Part shown: in pieces, positions 7,789 to 16,597 of the stretch
Layout: each line of letters begins with the position of its first letter
Numbering within the stretch: the stretch's first letter is position 1
Origin: Actinoallomurus iriomotensis
GTDB taxonomy: Bacteria; Actinomycetota; Actinomycetes; Streptosporangiales; Streptosporangiaceae
DNA: 64,000 bases
Assembly: GCF_030269445.1 (NCBI RefSeq)
Contig: NZ_BSTJ01000021.1
Coordinates: forward strand, 32,055 to 96,054
Reading direction: 5' to 3'
The notes under the pieces: generated by a model
Databases searched by the model: none
What the model was told of the DNA's origin: nothing
The model's input: only the letters and a program-made list of their open reading frames with translations
Translations under genes and position numbers: made by a program

Positions 7789-8835
7789 TCAGTTCGGGTG
7801 GGTCAGTTCGGTGGTGAGCCACTGGAAGCATCGCGGCAGCATGGTGCTCCACACGCCCGTGTTGTGTCCGCCGCGTGGCACCACGTACGTGGCGACGAGC
7901 GTCGGTGGCCGGGTCGCCTTGACCATGCCGTCGATGGCGGCGGTGGTGCCGGGGTCCTGGCGGCTGGTGGCCAGGAGCAGGTCGACGCGGGGCCGCCGCC
8001 GGCGGACCACCACGGGCAGGTTCTCGCCCGGCAGCCGCGTCAGGCCCGGCGTGGACGGGGTGAAGTATCCGGCGAGGCTGACCCCGGCGCGGAACAGCCG
8101 CGGATACTGAACCGGCAGCTTGGCCGCGCAGTAGCCGCCCGTGGAGTACCCCATCGTGCCCCAGGCGTCACGACCCGGCAGGGTGCGGAAGTCCGCCGTG
8201 ATGACGCTGCGGACGTCTTCGGTCAGCCAGGTCGCGACCTTCGGGCCGCGTGGGACGTCGACGCACTCGGTGTCGTGGCCCGGCCACACGGTGATGGTCG
8301 GCGCGACCAGGATGTACGGCTGCGCGGTGCCCTTCTCGACGTCCCGGGTCAGCTGCTCCGGGCCCCGCATCGCGTGGAACCAGGCGGTGGGCGTGCCCGG
8401 GAAGCCGGTGAACAGCTCCACCACGGGGAAGCGCCGCCGCGGTTCGAGCCGGTACTGCGGCGGCAGCCACACCCACACCCTGCTGCGGATGCCGGACCTG
8501 GCCCCGGCGAACGTGGCCTCCAGCGTGTGGTCGGCGGCCGGATGGAAGTCGTGGGGCACCGAAGGCGGCCCGCCGGCGTGCGCCGGCTGCTCGATCGGGG
8601 CGTTCGCGCCGTCGTCGCCGGCCAGGTCGCCCCAGGACGCGAAGAACTCGTAGTGATCGTTGAGGACGACGCCGACCGCGATGATGGCGGTGACCTGGCA
8701 GGCCAGGATCAGCGACAGCCGCGCCGGCCACGCGGCCGGGCCGCGGACGCGGCCCCACAGGACGGCGCACGCCACCGGACACCCCAGCGCCAGCACGATC
8801 GTCGCGACGAGCAGCGGCCAGCCCAGCAGACCCAC
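7789..8835 (-). CDS. Membrane-anchored alpha/beta hydrolase (putative esterase, PF00756-like)
   Basis: This 348-residue protein has two N-terminal membrane segments (about residues 5-28 and 38-60) followed by an esterase-D-like hydrolase domain. The nucleophile elbow is GYSTGGY and a late His appears in RGGHNTGVW, in the place expected for the catalytic His. The layout resembles actinobacterial mycolyltransferase-like esterases, but no mycolate genes are near. The GTG at 8835 is preceded by GGAGGA. It converges on the TetR gene, with 19 bases between the two stops. Confidence 0.8.
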   Translation of the reverse strand: MGLLGWPLLVATIVLALGCPVACAVLWGRVRGPAAWPARLSLILACQVTAIIAVGVVLNDHYEFFASWGDLAGDDGANAPIEQPAHAGGPPSVPHDFHPAADHTLEATFAGARSGIRSRVWVWLPPQYRLEPRRRFPVVELFTGFPGTPTAWFHAMRGPEQLTRDVEKGTAQPYILVAPTITVWPGHDTECVDVPRGPKVATWLTEDVRSVITADFRTLPGRDAWGTMGYSTGGYCAAKLPVQYPRLFRAGVSLAGYFTPSTPGLTRLPGENLPVVVRRRRPRVDLLLATSRQDPGTTAAIDGMVKATRPPTLVATYVVPRGGHNTGVWSTMLPRCFQWLTTELTHPN

Positions 8836-9158
8836 CGCAGTCCTCCTGACCCCCGGGTGGCGCCGCCCCCACGCGGGCGACGGCTCGTTCCGGGTCTACC
8901 GCGTACGGGCCGTCGAGTAGAAGAGCGTTTGCCGTCCGTTGGCGGACTTCTGTCGATGCCATAACACGCGTTCACCTGGCGTGAAGGAACGGATGGGTAC
9001 GACTTGTGTCGAACCGGGCGAGCCGCCGGACACGGGGCCGCCGCGGCGTACGGAGGCGACCCGGCCGGTTCAACTTCTACTCACCTGTAGTAGCTTGTGG
9101 GCACCGTGCGGGCGGCGCGCCCGCGTGGCCCCGACAGCCCGAGCGTGGAAGGCCGCCG
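8836..9158. other. Intergenic region between divergent esterase and uppP
   Basis: About 320 bases carry no gene I can support. They hold a short inverted repeat, TTCAC (8971-8975) and GTGAA (8981-8985), within a stretch that resembles a single 11-base PhoP repeat unit (GTTCACCTGGC), and a CTAC/GTAG repeat near 9082. Neither is enough to name a regulator. The uppP promoter should lie in the last 100 bases. Confidence 0.35.
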
Positions 9159-10073
9159 ATGTCCCTGACCTATCCCGAGGCGATCGTGGTCGGCCTCTTC
9201 CAGGGCGTGACCGAGCTGTTCCCGGTCTCCAGCCTCGGCCACAGCGTCATCATCCCGGCGCTGATCGGCGGCCGGTGGGCCCGCGACCTGAACGTCTCGG
9301 CGCCCGAGTCGCCGTACCTGGCGTTCATCGTCGGCCTGCACGTCACCACGGCCCTCGCCCTGCTCGTCTTCTTCTGGCGCGACTGGGTGCGGATCGTCGG
9401 CGGGCTCCTCACCTCGATCCGGGACCGGCGCATCGAGACGCCGGACCAGAGGCTGGCCTGGCTGCTGATCGTCGCCACCGTCCCGGTCGGCGTCGCCGGC
9501 CTGCTGCTGGAGCACACCTTCCGCACCGTGCTCGGCAAGCCCCTGCCGTCCTCGCTGTTCCTGGCCGTCAACGGCGTGGTCCTGTACGGCGGCGAGCTGC
9601 TGCGCCGCCGCGCCGCCAAGCGCGTCGACACCGCCACCATGGGCGCCCCCGACGAGCGTCTTCCCCCCGATGTCGTCTCCGACCGGCGGCTCGCCGGGCT
9701 CGGCTGGGGTGAGAGCGTCCTGATCGGCGCGGCCGAGATCCTCGCCCTGCTGCCCGGCATCAGCCGCTCGGGCGCGACCATGGTCGCCGGCCTGGCCCGC
9801 GGCCTGTCCCACGAGGACGCCGCGCGCTTCTCCTTCCTGCTGGCCACGCCCGTCATCCTCGCCGCCGGCATGTTGAAGATCCCCGACCTGACCGGGCCGC
9901 TCGGCGCCGGGATCCACGGGCAGGTGCTGGCCGGCAGCATCGTCTCCGGCATCGGCGCCTACGTCGCCGTACGGTTCCTCGTCCGCTACTTCGAGACCCG
10001 CACCCTCATCCCGTTCGCCGTCTACTGCACCGTCGCGGGCCTGGCCTCCGCCGCCTACCTCGCCCTCACCTGA
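9159..10073 (+). CDS. uppP: Undecaprenyl-diphosphatase UppP/BacA
   Basis: This integral membrane enzyme dephosphorylates undecaprenyl pyrophosphate, recycling the lipid carrier for cell-wall synthesis. The protein is 304 residues long with about eight hydrophobic segments. Both family motifs are present: GVTELFPVSSLGH near residues 16-28 (Glu, Ser and His of the active site) and GISRSGATM with the catalytic Arg. The ATG at 9159 begins the conserved N-terminus. It leads a run of four or five same-strand genes with gaps of 16-72 bases, an unusual setting for uppP. Confidence 0.93.
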   Translation: MSLTYPEAIVVGLFQGVTELFPVSSLGHSVIIPALIGGRWARDLNVSAPESPYLAFIVGLHVTTALALLVFFWRDWVRIVGGLLTSIRDRRIETPDQRLAWLLIVATVPVGVAGLLLEHTFRTVLGKPLPSSLFLAVNGVVLYGGELLRRRAAKRVDTATMGAPDERLPPDVVSDRRLAGLGWGESVLIGAAEILALLPGISRSGATMVAGLARGLSHEDAARFSFLLATPVILAAGMLKIPDLTGPLGAGIHGQVLAGSIVSGIGAYVAVRFLVRYFETRTLIPFAVYCTVAGLASAAYLALT

Positions 10074-10089
10074 GCCCGAAGGCCCCTCG

Positions 10090-11169
10090 ATGACCCGACC
10101 CGGCCCGATCCCCGCCACGATGCGGGCGGCCGTCCTGTACGGCGCGGGCGACCTGCGGGTCGTCGACCGTCCGGTCCCCGAGCCGCGGGCGGAGGAGGTC
10201 CTCGTACGGGTGGCGATGTGCGGCATCTGCGGCACCGACCTGAAGATCCTCGACGGGCGGTTCCCGCAGACCCCGCCGTACGGCGACTACGTTCCGGGCC
10301 ACGAGTGGACCGGCACCGTGGTGGCCACCGGTTCCACGGTGGACGAGCTCGCGCCCGGCGACCGGGTGTGCATCGAGGCGCACCACGGCTGCGGGCGATG
10401 CGCCAGCTGCCTGGCCGGCAAGTACACCGCGTGCCTCAACTACGGCGATCCCGGCAAGGGGCACCGGGCCAGCGGCATGACGGTGAACGGCGGCTTCGCG
10501 CAGTACGCGCTCCACCACGTCGGCGCGCTCTACCGCCTGCCGGACCGCGTCGGCGCGGATGACGCCGTGCTCCTCACCACGGCCGGCACCGGCCTGTACG
10601 GCCTGGAGACCGCGGGCGGCTACGTCGCCGGTCAGGACGTCGTGGTGTTCGGGCCCGGCGCGGTCGGGCTGATGACCGTCCAGCTGTGCAAACGCATGGG
10701 CGCGGCCCGGGTGATCCTGGTCGGCACCCGGGAGTCCCGGCTGCGGCTCGGCCGCGACCTGGGGGCCGACCACACCGTGGACGCCACCGAGACCGACCCG
10801 GTCCGTGCGGTGCTCGACCTCACCGGCGGCCAGGGCGCCGACCTGGTCATCGAGGCGTCCGGGGGGCTGGACGCGCCGGACCAGTGCGGCCGGGCGGTCA
10901 GGCGCGGCGGCAAGATCTTGTTCCTCGCCTTCTACCCGGAGGCCGTACGGCTCGACCTGAGCGGGGTGATCCGCAAGGACGTCACCCTGTACACCGCGCG
11001 CGGCGAGGGCGGCGGCAACGTCCGGCGCGGCGTCGCGCTGGCCGCGGCGGGAATGCTCCGGTGCGGGGAGCTCATCACCCATCGCTTCGCGCTGGAGGAC
11101 ATCGGCGAGGCGTTCCGGGTCCTGCGGGAGCGCGCCGGCGAGCCGCTGAAGGTCGTCGTCGTCCCCTGA
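10090..11169 (+). CDS. Zinc-dependent alcohol dehydrogenase (MDR family)
   Basis: This 359-residue medium-chain dehydrogenase has the catalytic zinc residues in CGICGTD (44-50) and GHE (70-72), four closely spaced Cys in HHGCGRCASCLAGKYTAC for the structural zinc, and the Rossmann motif GPGAVG. It resembles threonine/sorbitol dehydrogenase-like sugar alcohol enzymes. It starts 17 bases after uppP and is followed by an LctP-type permease, so it may oxidise an imported hydroxy compound; the substrate is unknown. Confidence 0.88.
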   Translation: MTRPGPIPATMRAAVLYGAGDLRVVDRPVPEPRAEEVLVRVAMCGICGTDLKILDGRFPQTPPYGDYVPGHEWTGTVVATGSTVDELAPGDRVCIEAHHGCGRCASCLAGKYTACLNYGDPGKGHRASGMTVNGGFAQYALHHVGALYRLPDRVGADDAVLLTTAGTGLYGLETAGGYVAGQDVVVFGPGAVGLMTVQLCKRMGAARVILVGTRESRLRLGRDLGADHTVDATETDPVRAVLDLTGGQGADLVIEASGGLDAPDQCGRAVRRGGKILFLAFYPEAVRLDLSGVIRKDVTLYTARGEGGGNVRRGVALAAAGMLRCGELITHRFALEDIGEAFRVLRERAGEPLKVVVVP

Positions 11170-11197
11170 CCGAGCGCCGGCCGACGGAAAGAGCGCC

Positions 11198-12823
11198 ATG
11201 GACCACCGGATCCCGCCTCCGATCGGTGGCTCACCCGCCCTTTCGGCCGTGGTGGCGGCCCTCCCGCTGGCCGTGCTGCTCGTGCTGCTCGGCGGGTTCC
11301 GCGTGCGGTCCGACCTGGCGGCGGCCGGGAGCCTGCTCGCCGCCCTGGCGATCGCCGTGCTCGCGTTCCGCCTGCCGGTGGTGACGGCGGTGAGCGGTAC
11401 GGCGCAGGGCGCCGCGTTCGGCGTCTTCCCGATCGTGTGGATCATGGTCAACGCACTGTGGGTGAACCGGCTGCTCGCCGCTTCGGGACTGCTCTCGGTG
11501 GTACGGGACACGTTCGCCGGCGTGTCACCGGACCACCGGGTCCAGGCGCTCGTGCTGGCGTTCTGCTTCGGTTCCGTCCTGGAGGCCCTCGCCGGGTTCG
11601 GCGCGCCCGTGGTGGTGATCGCGGCGATCCTCCTGGCGCTGGGGCTCACGCCGATCCGCGCGGCGACCGTCGCCATGTTCGCCGACGCGGCGGGGACCGC
11701 GTTCGGGTCGATGGGAAACCCGATCGTCGCCCTCAGCCGGGCGGCGAACCTGCCGGCGGCGGAACTGGGCCGCATGGTCGGCCGGCAGGCCGCGATCGTG
11801 GCGGTCTTCATGCCGTTCGTCATCCTGCTCGTACTGGACGGACGGCGCGGGCTGCGGGAGCTGTGGCCGGTCGGGCTGGTGGCCGGGCTCGGCTTCGCGA
11901 CCGGGCAGGTCGTGACGTCCAACTTCATCGCCTTCCCGCTGTCGGACCTGATCGGCGCGCTGCTGGCCACCCTGGCGGCCGCCGTCCTGCTGTGGCGGTG
12001 GTCGCCCGCCGAGCCCGCGACGCCTCCCGGCTCCGGGCCGGGCCCCGGCGCACGCGCCGTCGAGGCGCCCACGCGGCACCCGCTCGCGACGAGAGTGCGG
12101 GCGTTCGTCCCGTACATGGTGCTGGTCGTGCTCCTCGCGGTGGTCTCGGTCCACGGTCCGGCGGCGCGGTTCGCGACCGGCCTGGGAGTGCGGTTCTCCT
12201 GGCCGGGCGTGCCGGTCTCCGGCGTCAACGGCACGCCGCCGGGCCTGCACGTCTTCCGGTTCGACTGGCTGAGCGCCACCGGCACGGTGCTGCTCGTGAC
12301 CGGCCTCCTCTCGCTGCCGGTGCTGCGGCTGCCGGTGCGCACCGCGCTGCGCGAGTACGGCGCGGCGGCGGCGCGGACCCGCCGTGCCGCGGTCACCGTG
12401 GTCCTGGTGCTCGGCCTGGCGTACCTGATGAACTACTCGGGCCAGGCGGTCGCCATCGGCGCCTGGCTGGCCGGCGCGGGCGGCGCGTTCGTCCTGCTGT
12501 CGCCGGTGCTCGGCTGGCTCGGCGTGGCCGCGACCGGCTCCGACACGTCGGCGAACGCGCTCTTCGGCGCCGTGCAGGTGGCGGCGGCGGGCCGGATCGG
12601 GGTGAGCCCGGTGCTGCTCGCGGCGACCAACAGCGAGGCGGGCGTGCTGGGCAAGCTGGTCAGCCCGCAGAACCTCGCCATGGTCGCGGCGGTCGTGGGA
12701 ATGGCGGGCCGGGAGGGGACCCTCTTCCGGCGCACCTTCCCGTGGAGCGCCGGCTGCCTCGCCGGGTTCACCGTCCTGGTGTACCTGATGGCGTACGGCC
12801 CGCTGTCCTGGATGGTCCCGTGA
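11198..12823 (+). CDS. L-lactate permease family transporter (LctP-like)
   Basis: This 541-residue polytopic protein has about 12-14 membrane segments and the LctP block FGSVLEALAGFGAPV together with GNPIVALSR. Family members carry lactate or glycolate with protons. It lies between an alcohol dehydrogenase and an amidohydrolase in one apparent operon, which suggests a hydroxy-acid substrate used by those enzymes, but that link is inferred. Confidence 0.85.
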   Translation: MDHRIPPPIGGSPALSAVVAALPLAVLLVLLGGFRVRSDLAAAGSLLAALAIAVLAFRLPVVTAVSGTAQGAAFGVFPIVWIMVNALWVNRLLAASGLLSVVRDTFAGVSPDHRVQALVLAFCFGSVLEALAGFGAPVVVIAAILLALGLTPIRAATVAMFADAAGTAFGSMGNPIVALSRAANLPAAELGRMVGRQAAIVAVFMPFVILLVLDGRRGLRELWPVGLVAGLGFATGQVVTSNFIAFPLSDLIGALLATLAAAVLLWRWSPAEPATPPGSGPGPGARAVEAPTRHPLATRVRAFVPYMVLVVLLAVVSVHGPAARFATGLGVRFSWPGVPVSGVNGTPPGLHVFRFDWLSATGTVLLVTGLLSLPVLRLPVRTALREYGAAAARTRRAAVTVVLVLGLAYLMNYSGQAVAIGAWLAGAGGAFVLLSPVLGWLGVAATGSDTSANALFGAVQVAAAGRIGVSPVLLAATNSEAGVLGKLVSPQNLAMVAAVVGMAGREGTLFRRTFPWSAGCLAGFTVLVYLMAYGPLSWMVP

Positions 12824-12895
12824 CGACCCCGCGGAAGACCCGAGATGATCGTCGTGCCGACGCCCGACCCGACGTCCGACAGAGGAGAACCCACG

Positions 12896-14125
12896 ATGAC
12901 CCACCGCGGATCGCTGACGATCCGGCGTGCCTCGCTCGTCGATCCCGATGCCGAGAACGTCCGGGAGAACACGCGCATCCGCGTCGAGGACGGGATCGTC
13001 GTCGAGGTCGGCCCGGACCCCGGCGGTCCGGTCTCCTCCGCCGAGGTGGACGCGGCCGGGCTGTACGCACTGCCGGGCCTGATCGACTGTCACGTGCACG
13101 TCATCGCGCACACCGTCGACGAGTACGCGCTCACCATGGAGCCGCCGTCGTACGTCACCGCCCGCGCGGCCGTCGAGCTGCGGGCGATGCTCGGGCGCGG
13201 ATTCACGACCGTACGCGACATGGCCGGCGCGGACCACGGCCTCGTCCGCGCGGTGGCCGAGGGAGTGCTGCCGGGTCCCCGGCTGTTCGCCGGCGGAAAG
13301 GCGCTCTCACAGACGGGCGGCCACGGCGACCTTCGTCCGGCCGGGCAGAACGTGCACGACACCCACTACTGGACGCCGGGCCTGGGCCGGGTCTGCGACG
13401 GGGTGGCGGAGGTACGGCGGGCGGTGCGCGACGAGATCCGCCGGGGCGCCGCCCACATCAAGCTGATGCTGTCCGGCGGATGCTCCAGCCCCACCGACCG
13501 GATCGGGTCGCTGCAGTTCTCCGAAGAGGAGATCGCCGCCGCCGTCGAGGAGGCGGCCGCGGCGGGCGTCTACTGCGCCGGGCACGCCTACACCTCCGCG
13601 GCGGTCGAGCGCGCGCTGCGGCTCGGCGTCCGCACCATCGAGCACGGCAACCTGATCGACGAGTCCGTGCCGGCGCTCTTCGCCGAGCACGACGCCTTCT
13701 ACGTGCCCACCCTGATCACCTACACCGCCCTCGCCGAGGACGGCGCGGCGCACGGCCTGTCGCCCGAGAGCCGCGCGAAGACCCTGGAGGTGCTCGACGG
13801 CGGCCTGCACGCCCTCGAACTCGCCGACCGGGCCGGCGCGCCGATCGCGTTCGGCACCGACCTGCTGGGCCCGCTGCGGACACGCCAGTCCGAGGAGTTC
13901 CGCGTACGCGCCCAGGTGCAGACCTCCGGCGCGATCCTGCGCTCGGCGACGACGGTCGCCGCCCGCCTGCTCGGCCAGGAGGGCCGGCTGGGCGTGATCG
14001 CTCCGCAGGCGCACGCCGACATCGTTCTGACCAGGCATGATCCGCTGTCCGACATCACCCGCCTCGCCGAGCCGGCCGAGGAGATCGCCCTCGTCATCCA
14101 GTCCGGTACGCCCACCGCGCGATGA
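12896..14125 (+). CDS. Amidohydrolase family metal-dependent hydrolase
   Basis: This 409-residue enzyme belongs to the imidazolonepropionase/prolidase-like group of amidohydrolases. Metal residues are visible: HVH (66-68), Lys in KLMLSGG, His in CAGHAY, His in IEHGN and Asp in GTDLLG, which is the binuclear pattern. The ATG at 12896 follows AGAGGAGA; the frame is open to 12845 but without a ribosome site. Its stop overlaps an ATG at 14122 (ATGA) that belongs to the start of a damaged MaoC-like gene. It probably cleaves an amide, lactam or dipeptide. Confidence 0.85.
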   Translation: MTHRGSLTIRRASLVDPDAENVRENTRIRVEDGIVVEVGPDPGGPVSSAEVDAAGLYALPGLIDCHVHVIAHTVDEYALTMEPPSYVTARAAVELRAMLGRGFTTVRDMAGADHGLVRAVAEGVLPGPRLFAGGKALSQTGGHGDLRPAGQNVHDTHYWTPGLGRVCDGVAEVRRAVRDEIRRGAAHIKLMLSGGCSSPTDRIGSLQFSEEEIAAAVEEAAAAGVYCAGHAYTSAAVERALRLGVRTIEHGNLIDESVPALFAEHDAFYVPTLITYTALAEDGAAHGLSPESRAKTLEVLDGGLHALELADRAGAPIAFGTDLLGPLRTRQSEEFRVRAQVQTSGAILRSATTVAARLLGQEGRLGVIAPQAHADIVLTRHDPLSDITRLAEPAEEIALVIQSGTPTAR

Positions 14126-14951
14126 CGCGGGACCCGTCACGGCCGGAGCCTCTACGGGCGGCTGTCTGCCGGGGCTGCTCGCTCCGCCGGGGTTCGCCTT
14201 CGTCGTCGCCTATCCGTTGAGCGGGGACGTGCTGCGCCGCGCGGGCATCCGGCCCCAGGCCGTCACGCACGTCGCCGAGACGCACCGGATGGTGCGGGCG
14301 ATCACCTCGGGAGACGTCCTGGAGAGCACCGCGATCAACAAGCGGTTCCACACGTCCGCCGGCGGCCGGACGTTCCTGTCGTGGGACGTCGAGCTCACGG
14401 ATGCCGGCGGTCATCTGGTGGGGACCACGTCCAGCACGGTGCTGCTGCGCGCCGGCGAGCGGTGGCCGGAACGCTCACCGGCCGGGCCCGTCGCGCCGGT
14501 CCGGGACGAGCTGCGGCACCGCGCCCGCTACCACGTCACCCGCGGCCACGTGGCGAGGTACTGCGGCGTCAGCGGGGACGTGCACCCGGTGCACTGGTCG
14601 GACGCGGCGGCGCGTCGCTCCGGGCTGCCCGGAGTGATCATGCATGGCAGCCTGCTGTTCGCGGTCGTGGCACGAGCGGCGTCCTGCGCGTGCGGAGGAC
14701 CGGCGAGCGTGGCCGAGCTGGGCGCGCGCTTGCCGGCACCGGTCGAGGTCCCGGACGACGAGGGCACCGTCGTGGAGGTGGCGGCCGGCGATCCGGACGC
14801 GGACGGAACGGTGGCCCTGGACGCCCGGGTCGGCGGCCGGCCCGTACTGACCTCCGCATGGGCCAGGCCGAAGGCGCCGTCGGCTACGAGACGAGCGGCG
14901 AGGTGCGCGGACGAGCGCGGCGGTGCAGCCAGGCCAGGCCCACGGCCGTGA
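14122..14951 (+). pseudogene. MaoC-like double-hotdog hydratase, N-terminal part lost and out of frame
   Basis: The frame from about 14140 encodes a MaoC/FAS1-type hydratase: a first hotdog region (GLLAPPGFAFVVAYPLSGD onward) and a second with HPVHWSD and the end block GVIMHGSLLFAV. No ATG or GTG start lies in that frame after 14037 until 14229, well inside the first domain. A coupled ATG does overlap the amidohydrolase stop at 14122, but in a different frame that ends after 33 codons. The usual 40-60 residues before the LAPPGF block are missing. The simplest reading is a deletion with loss of frame just after the start. A start at 14037 inside the preceding gene is the alternative. The 3' end overlaps the convergent gene. 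Confidence 0.6.
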
Positions 14952-15831
14952 GCACGGCGCCGGCGGTGAGGTCGTAGCGCCCGCCGAGTCCGACGAACGC
15001 GTCGAGGACGGCGAAGAAGCCGAGGATCCCGGTGACCACGCACAGCCCGTCGCGGCCGAACGGGCCCGTGGTGGCCCAGCGCCGGACGGCCAGGACACCG
15101 GCCAGGAGCGGTGCCAGGGTCAGGGCGACTCCGGCCGGCCACGGCAGGCCCGTCGACGGAACCGCGTAGACGAGCACGAAGTGCGCGCCGGTACAGGCGA
15201 AGGCCGTGACCACGAGCAGCCGCGGCCGAGGGCGGCGTGACGGAGCGCGGGCCGGGCGCGGCAGGTGCCGGGAGAGGTACGCGCCCACCACGAACAGGAC
15301 GCCGATCCCGAGCGCCACGAGCGCCGGACCGAGCGGTGGCCGCACGTAGCTCTCGTAGGTGAGGAACAGGACCAGCGGCATCCCGGCCGCCGCGACGAGC
15401 AGGCCGCGCGGGCGGACCCAGGCGCGGTCGCGGTCGCCGGGGAACAGCCGGGTGACGACGATGACCGACGAGCAGACGCTCACCGCGGCGTGGAAGGCCG
15501 TGAGATGCGTGGCGAGCAACAGGTTCGTGTGCCAGATTCGGGCGTAGTCGCCGACGCCGCTGTGCCGCGCGTACGCCGGGTCGAACCAGAACCGGTCGAC
15601 CAGCGCCTCCTCGTAGACCCCGTACGCCATGCCGAGCAGGATCAGCCCGGGCAGGCCGAGCCCCCACCGGTGCGCCAGCTCGCGGCACAGCAGCGCCCCG
15701 CAGCCGTACAGCGCGACGAACAGCGCGAGGTTCCACGGCAGCAACAGATCGAGTGGAGGGGTCGCGGTCGAGAGCACCTCACCCAGGTATGGGGCCGACA
15801 GCAGCAGCACGAGGACGGGACGCCAGGCCAT
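14884..15831 (-). CDS. Polytopic membrane protein of unknown function
   Basis: This 315-residue protein has about eight hydrophobic segments and a short Arg-rich loop around residue 205. A conserved-looking stretch YEEALVDRFWFDP lies in the first third. I do not recognise the family. The ATG at 15831 starts right at the first membrane segment. It converges on and overlaps the MaoC-like reading frame by 68 bases, which fits the idea that the latter has lost its natural end or is decaying. Confidence 0.65.
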   Translation of the reverse strand: MAWRPVLVLLLSAPYLGEVLSTATPPLDLLLPWNLALFVALYGCGALLCRELAHRWGLGLPGLILLGMAYGVYEEALVDRFWFDPAYARHSGVGDYARIWHTNLLLATHLTAFHAAVSVCSSVIVVTRLFPGDRDRAWVRPRGLLVAAAGMPLVLFLTYESYVRPPLGPALVALGIGVLFVVGAYLSRHLPRPARAPSRRPRPRLLVVTAFACTGAHFVLVYAVPSTGLPWPAGVALTLAPLLAGVLAVRRWATTGPFGRDGLCVVTGILGFFAVLDAFVGLGGRYDLTAGAVLTAVGLAWLHRRARPRTSPLVS

Positions 15832-15904
15832 GCACCGATCCTGGGCCCGACCAGGTGGCGTCCACTACCGACTTGGGTAGCCGTGCGCGTGACCGAAGTT
15901 CACG

Positions 15905-16597
15905 TCAGCGGTGGACGGTCATCTCGAAGTCGTAGCGGTCGGCCCGGTACAGCGACCGGGCGAACTCCACGACCCGTCCGCGCGCGTCGATGCCGCGCCG
16001 GCGTACGTAGAGGGCGGGGGAGCGGAGGGGCACGCCCAGCAGGTCCGCGTGGCGGCGGTTCAGCGTCGTCGCGGAGACGCGCTGTTCGGCGTTCGCGAGG
16101 ACCGTCCGGTAGCGCCCGGCGAGCAGCTGGTAGAGCGAACCCTCCAGGTCCTGGTCCAGCAGCCGGGGGAACGGCGCGGCCGGGAGGTCGACCCGCTCGA
16201 AGCACATGGGGAAGCCGTCGGCGAGCCGCAGCCGTTCGAGGTGGAAGACGGGGTCCCCGGGCTTGATCTCCAGGGTGCGGGCGAGCTCGGGTTCGGCGTC
16301 CCGCCGCTCGGCGGTCAGCAGCCGTGAGCCCGGCTCGAGGTCGCGGGCGCGCATGTCGTCGCTGAAGGACGTCAGGGTCGGCCCCTTCGAGATCCGTCCC
16401 CGGGAGACGAACGTGCCCCGGCCGCGCACCGAGTAGATGAGGCCTTCATCGATGAGCGACTGCAGCGCCTGCCGGACGGTGGTGCGGCTGACCCCGAACG
16501 TCTCCGCCAGTTCGCGTTCCTGGGGAAGGACGTCGTCCGGGCGCATGTCCCGGATCCGGGCCAGGAGCCGTTCCCGTACCTCAAGGTGCTTGATCAC
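15905..16597 (-). CDS. GntR family regulator, HutC subfamily (UTRA domain)
   Basis: This 230-residue regulator has an N-terminal winged helix (GVSRTTVRQALQSLIDEGLI near residues 35-55) and a C-terminal UTRA effector domain of the kind that binds sugar phosphates. The GTG at 16597 overlaps the nanE stop (GTGA), so the gene is translationally coupled to nanE. It is the last gene of the kinase/nanE/gntR operon, and the twin palindromes at 18281 and 18303 upstream of the operon are its likely targets. GlcNAc-6-P or ManNAc-6-P are plausible effectors by analogy with DasR/NagR. Confidence 0.88.
   Translation of the reverse strand: MIKHLEVRERLLARIRDMRPDDVLPQERELAETFGVSRTTVRQALQSLIDEGLIYSVRGRGTFVSRGRISKGPTLTSFSDDMRARDLEPGSRLLTAERRDAEPELARTLEIKPGDPVFHLERLRLADGFPMCFERVDLPAAPFPRLLDQDLEGSLYQLLAGRYRTVLANAEQRVSATTLNRRHADLLGVPLRSPALYVRRRGIDARGRVVEFARSLYRADRYDFEMTVHR

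Noticed and set aside
8970..8985. PhoP box upstream of uppP
   Set aside because: Only one 11-base unit resembling GTTCACC is present; PhoP sites need at least two direct repeats.
10066..12396. 776-codon minus-strand frame over the dehydrogenase and permease genes
   Set aside because: The opposite strand encodes well-defined ADH and LctP proteins; this translation has no domain and repeats composition-driven Thr/Ala/Arg runs.
14884..15831. Possible CPBP (CAAX-like) protease because of YEEALVDR
   Set aside because: The spacing is EE-x4-R rather than EE-x3-R and the other conserved His motifs are not visible, so I left it as unknown membrane protein.
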